In this document: positions 1 through 10,445 of the stretch, in pieces
Numbering within the stretch: position 1 is the stretch's first letter
How the letters are laid out: every line of letters starts with the position of its first letter
NCBI GenBank assembly: GCA_026874595.1
Contig: CM049307.1
Coordinates: 73,074,643-73,138,642 of the forward strand
Length of the DNA stretch: 64,000 bases
From: Sipunculus nudus
Taxonomy: Eukaryota > Annelida > Sipuncula > Golfingiida > Sipunculidae
Direction: 5' to 3'
Position numbers and translations under genes: made by a program
The notes under the pieces: model-generated
The model's database searches: none
The model's input: the letters and a program-made list of their open reading frames with translations, nothing else
Told to the model about the DNA's origin: nothing

Positions 1-2084
1 ACGTCACACCTTATGTTAAGAAGATAATAAATGAGATCTACATCAACAGGTTTGACTGAGCTTGCTGCTTAAAAAAATCATTACATAAATGGATTTAGTA
101 TAAACCTGCTTAAACAAAATGTTCTTTTATTTTCTCTACTAAGCTATTGTTCTTCCTATGGTATCAGTTATGCAACCGGTTTAAGAAGTGGAATTATTTA
201 AAGTAATTGGAATATTATAACATATGCCATTTATCAGAAATGTATTATTGTACAGTAAACCAGGTCATTTTAGGGTAGGTTTCATAATTTTATCCACTTT
301 TTACCACTCCACAAGGAAAAACCCACATGGCTCTTGCATTTATCGTGTATTTTATTAATGAAACTGTTGATTAAAGGGAAAACACTACAAACAAATGTAC
401 ATTTTTAGCTGACTGTCATTAGGAAGCTATAAATGTGTATTGACTATTGTATTCACATGTTAACTAGTTTTCGGCAATAAAAGAAAATATATTTTTCTTT
501 CCCTCATACAAGAACGTGGTCAAATGAATGATAAAAATTATTACTAAGTCTTAATGATAATCATTGATAAATATGTATATATGTAAATGATTTATACAAA
601 AATTAAATGCTACCTGGAGGACAACACATTTGAAAACCATCGATTCTGACGTGTATGTTTACATTAGATTTGTATATACTCAAATGCATGTTTATATCAT
701 GGTATAACCATATCACAAAATGCGAGAAAGATTGATACCGTAGAGTGATCAAGATGTATATATTATAAATAAATGTTATTATATTTTTACAAATTTATTT
801 GAGTTTTATTTTCATGGTTGTCTTATTGAAGCGTTGAAGTGTAACAGATTTTGGACAAGGGTTATGCAACCATCAAATTGATGAAATATTATCCAACATA
901 TTAGCTTCAGTTATATCCTTCGCACACGTAATTTACACAACAAAGGTTGCTTATATATAGGATTCTATTTTCTGTTCCACCAACCAATGTCCGTGCATCT
1001 GTTTTTTTTTAAATATACTTAAAAGCTTATATATTTAAGTAATTTTCAAGAAATTTGCATATGGAAGTGTCTTCTTAATATGGCCAAGATGAATATAAAA
1101 TAAATCATCTTTTTATGTTTCACAAATGTTTGGAATTTTTCCCGTGATTAAGCCCTGTGCGAATAACAATCTTTCGACTCCCGGGGACGGGGGGGGGGGG
1201 GGGGGGGGGGGGGGTTGCATGTAACCAATAAAAAGTGGGCTGATATGTTGTTAATGTCGACTGATTTCTCATATTTTGAAATAATTTTGCTAAAATAATG
1301 TCCCAGGTTGATCTATAAATTTTCCTTCTTGAAAATTAGGATACAGATCTATAGTCTACCCTGCAAAATTATTTTCTCCCTCAAAATGTGACTGGGTAAA
1401 ATTTTCATAGCCAAAAACAGGTGGACATGAAGCGAATGAACGGACTATTATAGCTGGTAATAGTCTGCATCTGGTGATCCAGAATATGCATGTTGGCGGA
1501 GGTAAATATGTCATCTCTTACTGTGTTCTAGTAATTATCTTCCTGTGAACCATCAAGTGGTATACCAATAATTTCGACATGAAACCTATGACATCCGGGT
1601 TTTAGTGTATACGCAAAGGCACGACGAGGGCACGGTAATGCAAAATGAAAGAAACGTCCAGGCGAGAGTTAATCTGCAAAGAGATTTTGCCGGCAAGGGC
1701 ACGAGTATTAGCAAAGTTAATAATGGCGGGATAACGTTTTTAGACCACGCGCATATCCTCAAAGTAGGGTAGGATATATACCTTTTTTGACACAAACAGT
1801 TTAGAAAATCAAATTTAATATTTATTTTAAAAAAATCTAACATTTATCAAATCGGCGTGTATGCTTGGCTAAAAAGGCAAAAACAATATGGCTTGTGTTA
1901 AATTATATATGTTCTGTAATACTTGCATCGTATAGGCCCCTATCCTGCTTTAACGACATAGCAAACTGTAATAGAAATAATCTGATATAACAGAAAAAAA
2001 AGATTACGTATGTATGAGAATTACGCACATTTTGTTTAACGGGTCTCCGAGACGGCATGTGTGTTATTTCGCTCTAGAAATAAC
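1..2084. other. gene-free AT-rich DNA
   Basis: No reading frame here resembles a known protein and no splice-flanked exon is visible. The stretch is AT-rich with a 26-base G homopolymer at 1189-1214. The 85-codon minus-strand frame at 1586-1843 has no recognisable domain. Confidence 0.6.
1189..1214. repeat. poly-G run
   Basis: An uninterrupted run of 26 G follows CCGGGGAC. Shorter G or C runs of 12 or more bases recur in the window, for example near 2865, 3028, 6132, 20310, 36990, 43803, 46093 and 53510. Confidence 0.95.
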
Positions 2085-2100
2085 AGGTCATGTGACCTGC
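2085..2100. promoter_or_regulatory. inverted AGGTCA half-sites, 2-base spacer
   Basis: CAGGTCATGTGACCTG contains AGGTCA and TGACCT as an inverted pair separated by TG. AGGTCA is the core half-site of nuclear receptors. Classical estrogen-receptor elements use a 3-base spacer, so receptor binding here is only a suggestion. The overlapping TCATGTGA also resembles an MITF-type E-box. Confidence 0.35.
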
Positions 2101-2101
2101 A

Positions 2102-2130
2102 CAGCAGACGACAGTCACTGTCGTCTGCTG
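2102..2130. repeat. 29-bp perfect inverted repeat
   Basis: Fourteen-base arms CAGCAGACGACAGT and ACTGTCGTCTGCTG are exact reverse complements around a single C. The pair could form a cruciform, or a hairpin if transcribed. It begins 2 bases after the AGGTCA inverted repeat. Confidence 0.9.
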
Positions 2131-2320
2131 GCTTGTTAATATCATCACTGATCCGCTGACGCCCAATGCCATTATACAGCCACTTAAAGACAAGGGTAAA
2201 TACAATTAATACCTACAACCCTTCCCTAGCAGACACAGAAAACATAAAATCGCCCAGCACATACGCATGAACATTACAGGCCTCCTGATTCCTGTCCTAA
2301 AAGTGAACTGAACCTCACGA

Positions 2321-2410
2321 CGTGGGACACATTAATTTTGTTATCTTCTGTAAAAAGGCTCATGCCGTGGGACACATTAATTTTGTTATCTGCTGTAAAA
2401 AGACTGCCAG
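2321..2410. repeat. 45-bp tandem duplication
   Basis: CGTGGGACACATTAATTTTG followed by TTATCTKCTGTAAAAAG occurs twice, starting at 2321 and 2366, with only a few differences. It is a local tandem dimer with no protein significance that I can see. Confidence 0.85.
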
Positions 2411-2655
2411 TCTTTTGATCTGCCTTGTGGTGCAATGTTTCCCCCGTCGGATAATACAAAAAATGTGGGTTTGAATGTTACTGCCTTGTGAAGATGTCAG
2501 GTCAAATCACAGCGCGCCCTGATCAGCGGGACCTTAGCCGAACAAACGCCTCTGCTAAAGTCTGTTCACCTTTTGCACGCTCAGTGTCGTTGTCATGACA
2601 ATTACTGGACGTGCTCATTGGGATTGTATGGGGATTTGGTAGCTACCCCACCCTT

Positions 2656-2656
<1 letters not shown>

Positions 2657-2723
<67 letters not shown>

Positions 2724-2762
2724 TAATAATAATAATAATAATATATATATGTGTGTGTGTGT
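2657..2762. repeat. (TAA)n, (TA)n and (GT)n microsatellite
   Basis: About 28 TAA units, one interrupted by TGA, run into (AT)5 and then (GT)6. The poly-Ile and poly-Leu reading frames over this tract are products of the repeat and not genes. Confidence 0.95.
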
Positions 2763-3277
2763 AAGTAAGTTTGCAAAGTAGGCTACGGAATAATCTGGGC
2801 ATTGGCTAGATTCGTAGATTTGCAAATACCATGCACCTATCGTCGGCGTATACGAATCGACAGGGGGGGGGGGGGGCTGTGTTGCATAAGAAGTAATAAA
2901 ACTGGACAGCAGAAAGTTATAGCAAATCAATTATCTGCTAATAAGCAGCTAACATTCCTTGATAAATAATCTTACTAAATATACCATCATTAAACTCGGA
3001 AAACCGGGAGTTACCAAACCAAATTACCCCCCCCCCCCCCGCCCGAGTTAACTGTCAATTGTTTGGTCTGGAAATGTGGAACCGTCCACACCCATATATA
3101 CATCGTATCTTATTCTGACTATAGAGTGTGTGACATTAAGTAAAGCCGTAAAAATAATTTGTATTTACATTAGCGTCTTCAGTACCGATGTCTATATTTA
3201 ATCACTGAAACAAACTTGGATTCTCATGAAAATGTTATAATACGAAAAAAGTGCTTCCTGGCAAAATATCTCATATT

Positions 3278-3420
3278 CAATATATTATATTATATTATAT
3301 TAAATTATATTATATTATATTATATTATAATCATATAATATTATATCATATACTAAATTATAATTTATTTTATGTTATGTTATAATTTAGCTCATATTAT
3401 TTTATTATTATATTATAGTT
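3278..3420. repeat. (TATAT)n pentanucleotide tract
   Basis: TATAT/ATTAT units form a near-perfect array to about 3352 and then a degenerate ATTATA-rich tail. Confidence 0.85.
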
Positions 3421-4085
3421 GCAATATTTTTGGGTTTTTTTTTCTTTTGATATCAGTTTTATACATTGTTTGATATTTGTTTTTTTCACTGTTTGATACT
3501 GTTGTATATATAGACGAGTTCTGCCCTCTGACCGGCTGGGTTCGTGTGGCGGCGTACCGGTCTCTGCACGGTTTACATGCTGGGGGCATGGACTGGCTCT
3601 CCGCTCCGTCGACATCAACTGGCACTTGAAACACTTCACACCGCCGACTATCAGGTATAATTACAGTCACACTTGAATATGTCCGCAAGCTGAGACCGTG
3701 CAGTATGCGCCCAGCAGTGAGAGATGGTACAAATCTATTTATATATCGATCAACATATACAAGTATATAGAGAGGGGTTATCTATGATGTATATGATTAT
3801 TTTCCGTCTTACATTTATACTAATCCTTGTATTTCATTCCTAAACCTTGCGGAAAAAAGCAAGTATATCAGGCGATTTCAGTGCTCGATTTTGTAGCGAA
3901 ACATACTTCTAAAAAGTAAAATGTAGTTTTGCAACTCCCTTGGCTCATATTGGAGAAGAAATTACTTTGCATTAATTCTGTTAAGGTCCCGATGGATATT
4001 ATCGTATATATATTGTAAAATTCCTACAAAATCCAAACGAGAGAATGTGATATATTCCACTTTTATCATAATTCCGGATATATGT

Positions 4086-4256
4086 TAGAGGTGCGGACCG
4101 GACGGTCCGGTCCACAATTTTTGGCTGGACTGGACCGGACCGCTAACACACAATACCGGACCGCTGATCCCTGGACCGAACTGGTCCCGACCACTCTACC
4201 TAGCGTATTTAAAGAGTCATGCTAAACAGATGACAAAACAGACGGATTTATAGTTT

Positions 4257-4308
<52 letters not shown>

Positions 4309-4850
4309 CTTGTTATTAACAAGGTGTAATTAACCTATCAAAGAAAGTCTCTGTAGCCACGTTAATGTATATTTAAACCAATGGCAGCTGTAAAAGTATA
4401 CTAATATATATACGTGTATTATTTTATATTTGTATTCTTTGAGTAACAGTTAGAGGGGTAATTTTTGGTTATTAATATATGACTGAGGTGACATGTTCAG
4501 TATTAGAATTATTTTCCCCTGCTTTGTTAACAATGCTGATGCTTGTACCTATGGAACACCATGCATGTGTCAATGTATAATAAGAAAAAGTTCTATACAT
4601 AGAATACATTAAATGTATTGCCCTATATATCTATAAGCTATCATTTTGCAACCGTTCCTGCCCAGCAAATTCTTTGAATCAGCTCGCCCCACCCTGCATG
4701 GACAATTTGCTTTATACTCTTACCACCATGCCCCCCTCCCCCCACAGTACATAAACTATTCCACTGTTTTCACTGGACCGGACCAGAACCGGACCGCTTA
4801 TGTGTTAGACCGGACCACCCCGGTGGTCCGCTCCGGTCCGCAACTCGATT
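4086..4850. mobile_element. GGACCGG-rich element with inverted ends (hAT-like MITE?)
   Basis: The left end reads AGGTGCGGACCGGACGG. The right end, reverse-complemented, reads AGTTGCGGACCGGAGCGG. Both ends carry further GGACCGG repeats facing inward, and the roughly 600 bp between is AT-rich with a (TA)n tract and no transposase frame. Inverted GC-rich ends round an AT-rich core suggest a non-autonomous DNA transposon. The AGAGGTGCGGACC start resembles some hAT ends, but I found no clear 8-bp target duplication, so the class is open. Confidence 0.5.
4261..4305. repeat. (AT)n microsatellite
   Basis: About 22 uninterrupted AT units inside the GGACCGG element. Confidence 0.95.
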
Positions 4851-5369
4851 ACTCGAATATATATACAAACTATATGCAGCTTTTTTTCAAATTTTCAGGA
4901 ACATGCATAATTGGTGATTTAAGCTGGTAGATGTTTTAACATTTATATCATCGTTATATTTTCACTTCAAGGCACAGTGTTTTACATTTTGTTTTTATAC
5001 GCGTGGTTCTTTAACAAACATTTTCCAAATGAATGGCTCCATGCAATGTCCGCATATTCCATGTCTCTTTACTTTAGGATTTTGAATGTTTTCCAATTGG
5101 GACTGACCGAATTTGGTCAAGATGCATTAAGTCAGTCATTTATTTAAATTTTTAGCGATCCTTTTCGGGTTAAGTGGCTGTTATAAAAAAAGACAAGTGA
5201 ACAACGAGGACACATATTTAAAGGGGACATATATATATATATATTTAGGTAATTTTCACAAATATATGAACATTTTCTGTTCCTAAAAAACTGTTCACTT
5301 ATGTCTTTGCATTATATATTCAAACTGTAGAGGAGTTCAATAATTAATATTTATATTTCTTCAAAATTA

Positions 5370-5371
<2 letters not shown>

Positions 5372-5414
<43 letters not shown>
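5372..5414. repeat. (AT)n microsatellite
   Basis: About 21 AT units, otherwise featureless. Confidence 0.95.
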
Positions 5415-5417
<3 letters not shown>

Positions 5418-5880
5418 TTTCAATCGTTTTCAACATGTTAAAGCCAATGGCGCAAAGGCACATTTATGTTTATAACTTGCAAAACATCTTTTAAAAGCAA
5501 AGCTCGGAGTAAAATAACTGATATGTTGAAATCTTATATTAAAGTTTACATTTTACCGGTACCGGGATCCGTGGTCTCGACGGCATATACTATAGTAACT
5601 CCTGAGAGCACAGGTCGTGAGTTCCATGCAGAAATTAACCGGTATCACCAGAGGAGCCGTGAGATTGTTCACGGTCGACCCCAACCAGGGCCTGGTGCTG
5701 TGCAGTTGTTCTGCAGCTGTTCATAAATATCCTTATCCTCAAGTAATAAATTTGGAAGTAATTAACTGCAGATAGCTTAATTAAAATCTAAATATAAAAA
5801 AAATCTCAACAGAGGGCCTCGAACCGAAGGCGCCCTCTTTGGATCCGCCACTGCATGGTATAGTAAAGCTTGGCAATATA

Positions 5881-5882
<2 letters not shown>

Positions 5883-5910
<28 letters not shown>
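5883..5910. repeat. (AT)n microsatellite, left of ribozyme
   Basis: About 14 AT units end directly at the first base of the hammerhead-like domain. Confidence 0.95.
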
Positions 5911-5914
<4 letters not shown>

Positions 5915-5982
5915 TAACAACATTCACCTGATGATCGGGTCGCATCCCGTGAAACAGCTAGACTGTAGTGAATTTACAGTGT
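5911..5982 (+). ncRNA. type I hammerhead ribozyme candidate
   Basis: The conserved core boxes are present in order: CTGATGA at 5928-5934, GAAA at 5951-5954, and T5966-A5967 as the cleavage-site dinucleotide. Stem I is ATTCAC (5922-5927) with GTGAAT (5968-5973), then an AACAAC/TTAC internal loop, then ACACT (5911-5915) with AGTGT (5978-5982). Stem II is CGGG (5936-5939) with CCCG (5946-5949) and a 6-base loop. Stem III is ACAG (5954-5957) with CTGT (5963-5966) and a 5-base loop. The stem I internal loop sits where natural hammerheads make their loop-loop contact. Predicted cleavage is after A5967. Deviations are a U-U opposition at 10.1/11.1 (T5935/T5950), where G-C is usual, and A rather than C at position 17. 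Metazoan hammerheads are known in Penelope-like elements and retrozymes; activity here is unproven. Confidence 0.75.
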
Positions 5983-5997
5983 TGTTTTTCTTCAGAG

Positions 5998-5999
<2 letters not shown>

Positions 6000-6056
<57 letters not shown>
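6000..6056. repeat. (TA)n microsatellite, right of ribozyme
   Basis: About 28 TA units begin at the end of the 90-bp segment that carries the hammerhead domain. Confidence 0.95.
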
Positions 6057-6059
<3 letters not shown>

Positions 6060-8452
6060 TATATATTAGTATTAGACTAAGTAAAATTCCGAAAGGACGG
6101 CGAGAACTGGATGCGACCGCGGGGGTGGGGTGGGGGGGGGGGGGCTTAAATTCGGCCCTAGCCCTGGCTATACGCCCCTGTGTTATTGGTCTTATAATCA
6201 AATTACGAAGACAAGATATATAAATGTAAACTTATATCATTAATAAAGTGAAAATGTGTCGTTAATGAACAGTGAAACTTGTCATGCATGAGGAACGAGC
6301 ATAATCTTTTTAATGTTCAAATGATCCCCTTTTTAAATCGCGATGTGCAGAGTATATTTTTTTTATGCTGTGTTTTATTCTTTTAACATATCCTTTTAAG
6401 TCATCTGACACACTTTTTGACGTGATTGTATAATTCACTTACTTGTGATTTGAACTTAGGGACGGTTTGTGTGTTATGATATGCCATAATTATTATCTGA
6501 TATGTTATATATCATATTTATGTATACTTGTATTCCCCATATATCATAAGTATATTGTATATGTTTTTCATTTTGTATATCTTATCTTATATTGTATTAT
6601 GTCAGGGCCCTGTGTAAGAACAGTTTATATAACTGAACTGGTTACCCTGTATAAATATTTGGTATATATAAATAAATAAACGTATATATAGCACCCAACA
6701 AAGACAGATCGTTAGTACATTTAGTTAATTCGGTCAATGTATATAGCTAGCAATGCAGTTAGAAAATATACTTTAATTGGTGTGATTAAATATTTATGAT
6801 ATTCGAAGAATTTAAATAGTACTACTTTATCCTTTTTAAATTTATTTCCATTATATACAAGTTTACGTGGTTTTAATGATGCAGAAAGTTAAAAAGAACT
6901 GAATAGGTTATTTTCAAAATATTCCATTTTGATCGGGACATATATACATGTTAAGGAGAAAAAGGTCCTTTTAAAACATCTGAATAAATGCAATGCACTT
7001 GTTAACTCTGTTTATAAAATTTGATATACGTTGTAACTTCAAGCTGGTAATTGTTTAAAAAATGTAAAAATTATATTGTAGATGGAGCCTTATATCGAGT
7101 GCAGCTGCATGAAAAAGAAACATCTAAATACCGATTGTTTGGCATTAAAATATGTGTGAATTCAGATTAAGTTGAAAATTAAATTTGCATTTTAAACATA
7201 TCAAGGCAGTTCATGCACGCAGCCATTAATGCATGAAAAGTTTTATATAAATTTTCCCTCAAAATATCAATAAAAAAGTAATAATTTTTAAATAATAAAT
7301 AATTTTAAAACTGGGTGCGACATCTCTCAAAACTTGACAATATTATATATAATTATAATTAGTGATTCAGATCCATTGTTTCAGTTTTGAAAACTGAGAT
7401 GTTTTGATAATATCATTATTGTTTTGCCGAACGGATAAAAGCACAACAAAACAAAACGATTCTTATCGAAATTATTTTACTTTACTTTATTTTACTTATT
7501 TTGATGAAAAAAAAAATGTCTAAACGACTGAAACTCATAATCGATAAATTTCTACTGAAAATCAAAATAAACATTTTGGATGTGGGGTCATAATTGACTG
7601 GTTCGGTGTCTGAGAAACCTTTCAATTGTTTGGCCTTATAGCCGAAAAATAACTGAAGAAAATATATATACCCAGTTAAGCACAAAGCAATACATTTCTC
7701 TCTGATTTTCTGTGCGCATATGCATGCAGTGAACGGCTTATTTATTAAAGGGGAAATACACTATATATATGGAATAAAGACAAGGACGTTGGACGTTGTT
7801 GTCTAATGATTAATACATTAAGAAATTCATTTTATGAAATAACAGGAAAATATGAGCAAGAAAGACAAAGGGAAGAATTTATATATATATATAAATATAT
7901 ATATACGGTGCATGTGCATGTATGTGTGCATGTGCATGTCTGCATTTATATATATACATGCTCGTTTATTGTACATTGTATATGGAGAATCAAAGCTATA
8001 CTACACGAACAAATGTTTGATTTATATTTATATATATATACATTCATTAGTCTTTTTCATTTTAAAATGCAATTTTATGCCATTCAAACATTGGAAATGT
8101 ATCACAAGTGTACAGGTATACACTTTAGTTTGCTTCTTGTATCTCTTACACAAGAAGCATTTTATAGTATATAGCGGTCCACCAGAACTTAAACCTTATA
8201 TAGAATAATTTATTTGGTTAAAATATATTTATATGCATGTTATATATATACGAAGTAGTTATTATGAACACCGATATATATATATTGAACATGCATGTGC
8301 ATGCAGTGCTTTTATATATAGATGGTCTATAATTATAAGAGTGTAAAAAAATTAAATAAATTTAGTTCCTTAATTTCATAAGCGATGAATATTTTACATG
8401 TTACAAATGTTACAATTAAAACTAAATTTCATATAAAATGGTCACTCGAATT

Positions 8453-8455
<3 letters not shown>
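6060..8455. other. gene-free AT-rich DNA
   Basis: Only short chance frames are present. There is a G-rich patch at 6120-6144. The overlapping frames at 7806-8208 are Tyr/Ile-rich translations of TATA-type sequence. I see no RNA gene or transposon end. Confidence 0.55.

Positions 8456-8510
<55 letters not shown>
8456..8510. repeat. (TA)n microsatellite
   Basis: About 27 TA units. The poly Tyr-Ile frame over it is spurious. Confidence 0.95.
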
Positions 8511-8516
<6 letters not shown>

Positions 8517-8591
8517 TTATGTGGGAGGACGTTTTTGACATTCACGCACATAACGCTTCTGCATATATGAACTGCATGTGATCGGCTTTTC

Positions 8592-9066
8592 ATCGCGAGG
8601 GTTTCAAAATCGCGATATTCGCGCTAGGAAAATTATCGCGAAAATGAAACCTTTGTGAATACGACGCCCCAACAATACACAGGTGAAAATTTCTTTAACT
8701 GTATAGCCTCATTTACAGGCATATCATATATAATTAAACTATATGTGCTTGTAGCGTCGCAAGACCGAATTTTGATATGATTAACATTAAGAGATTGTTT
8801 ATGTTACCCGCGAGACAAAGATTGATATCCTGAATAATATGAGACCTTTCACATTATCTACCCAGAATGAACAGGGATTTTTATACTATAGTTCTATGTC
8901 CCCGGAACCTTTTCAAATTGTAAATAATTTGCCGACATATTGAATATTTTATTCAATAAAGGATATACTTTGTGTAGTTTACTGTTTGTTGAGATCGCGA
9001 AATTTGTACCCTCACTAAACAATGAAACGGTGAAAATCGCGAAATTTTAACCTCGCGAATATGAAG
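8592..9066. mobile_element. TCGCGA-rich inverted-repeat element (MITE-like)
   Basis: The left end contains TTCATCGCGAGGGTTTCAAA followed by ATCGCGATATTCGCG. The right end, reverse-complemented, contains GGCTTCATATTCGCGAGGTT followed by AAAATTTCGCGATTTTC. The CGCGA spacing is mirrored at both ends over a roughly 475-bp unit without coding capacity. A related fragment, TTCGCGAGGTTAAATTTTCA, lies near 19859. A non-autonomous DNA transposon is the likeliest reading; its class and exact ends are uncertain. Confidence 0.45.
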
Positions 9067-9297
9067 CCAACAAGGATATAGGCCTAATATGTCATATCCG
9101 GCTTGTGGGTCTAATCATAGTCGTTTATGTACGCAGTGAGTCAGGGTTTTAAATCACCCTGGCAATTTTACGATGTTGAGACAAATGTTTTGATTGCTGT
9201 ATAAAAATGATAAAGTCAACAGGATTGCCTAGTCCTACTCATTACTTACACAACTGACAGATTTATTCCAGTCGTGGGCGCCCGCACAGCAACTCCG

Positions 9298-9310
9298 GGG
9301 TCAGAGGTCA
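9298..9310 (+). promoter_or_regulatory. DR1 nuclear-receptor-like site
   Basis: GGGTCAGAGGTCA is two AGGTCA-type half-sites in direct repeat with a 1-base spacer, the arrangement bound by HNF4, RXR and COUP-TF type receptors. It lies about 1 kb upstream of the protease start codon in a locally GC-rich stretch (9270-9440). Function is inferred from the motif only. Confidence 0.4.
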
Positions 9311-9737
9311 ATCCGGTACAGCAATGCATGTGCTCTTGATATGAGGGGAAAGGTCAGCGCGTGCAGCTTTTTTCCCCAGGGCGTGTCAGACGGGGTGGAG
9401 GGGGTAGGGAATAGGTCCCCGGGGTACGGGTTATATGCATTGAGCGGTGCTTATAGAAGTGTGGCTCTTTCAACTCTTTTAACTTGTACTTCCGTTGTCT
9501 CTAGTACCAAGGGCCCAATAACTTTCCTTTCATCTTGGGGAACCCGAGATAGGAATTACAGACTTTCCTGATTGTGAGCAGGGAGTCAATCCATCCATCA
9601 TGAATTGGGCTCTCTGCCTCTCTAACTTATGCATACAACAGCAATTGACTGCTGTGGCCCTGTCATATCTAGCGCTACCGGTCCTCCATCACCCTCTCTT
9701 CAAGGGTGCCGGGTTCTGACCTTTTCACCTCTCAAAT

Positions 9738-9754
9738 ATGACCCCTGGGGTCAT
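9738..9754. promoter_or_regulatory. 17-bp palindrome with everted TGACCC/GGGTCA
   Basis: ATGACCCCTGGGGTCAT is perfectly palindromic around one T. It contains TGACCC and GGGTCA as an everted pair and a CCCCTGGGG core that also resembles AP-2 sites. It lies about 570 bp upstream of the protease start codon. Confidence 0.4.
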
Positions 9755-9959
9755 CAAGATGTATTTACCCGCGTATCGTCGAATCCACATGCAACATTAT
9801 AGAGGAGCTGAGCAGTTAGCCTTTATGACTTGCGAGCCATTGAGTGGGTCTCGTATCTCTATTAGTTCCATAATCTGGCAGTGTTAAAAATGTGACTCAC
9901 TCACACAGGCTTGTCATCAGCCACTGGTCCCCGTGCTGTCTAACTCGTTACTCACAATG

Positions 9960-10325
9960 ACTGGCATCGCTACCCTGACACTAACCAGTCAAAATATATC
10001 GGAGCAGGCTTCTTTATCCTATTGGCTGGCAGATCTCGCAGCGGCAGTGAAGACAGCAGCCTGTCAACGCTTTACGTTCAGTTTTTGCACATCAACTTGT
10101 TCTGTTTAGTAAGGTAAACACAACACGGGTTTTCTTTGGGACTTTTTATATCTGTCGTGCTTTATCTCGATATAAACTCGAGATTTGAGTGAAAACCACC
10201 CAGGATTTAAATCAACGTGGAAGCTGTTCTAGCACAGGAAGCCGATGTGACAGGCGCGGATTTGGTCCACCACTGAATGATTAAGAAGCATTGTCTTGAA
10301 AGGAGTGTCCACAACGCCAGGGACC
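9960..10325 (+). promoter_or_regulatory. presumed promoter and 5' leader of the protease gene
   Basis: This is the stretch before the protease start codon. It has an inverted CCAAT box (ATTGG at 10021) and no convincing TATA box. The start at 10326 has a strong animal context, GGACCATGG. A TTG-initiated extension from 10296 is open in frame, but the ATG gives a normal signal peptide. The transcription start and any 5' untranslated exon cannot be placed from sequence alone. Confidence 0.35.
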
Positions 10326-10445
10326 ATGGCGGGGCCGTCATGGTTGACTTGTACCGTTGTCATGCTTGGATTGTGCGCTCTCGTCACGGCAGGAAAAAAG
10401 AAAAATTACAATATTACAGATGATATGCCAGCCGATCTCAAACTG
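10326..10445 (+). CDS. protease exon 1: signal peptide
   Basis: Forty codons in phase 0. The start is ATG in GGACCATGG context. Residues 1-22 form a typical signal peptide: a short polar start, a hydrophobic core (VVMLGLCALV) and a likely cut after VTA. A basic KKK and an NIT glycosylation sequon (Asn29) follow. The exon ends ...CTG|GTGAGT, a consensus donor at 10446. It is the only recognisable coding sequence between 9.3 and 31.3 kb and shares frame and phase with the TSP1 exon. Confidence 0.75.

Noticed and set aside
3397-3688. Overlapping 80- and 91-codon minus frames in a locally GC-rich patch
   Set aside because: Two frames are open at once, there is no known motif, and no splice context fits.
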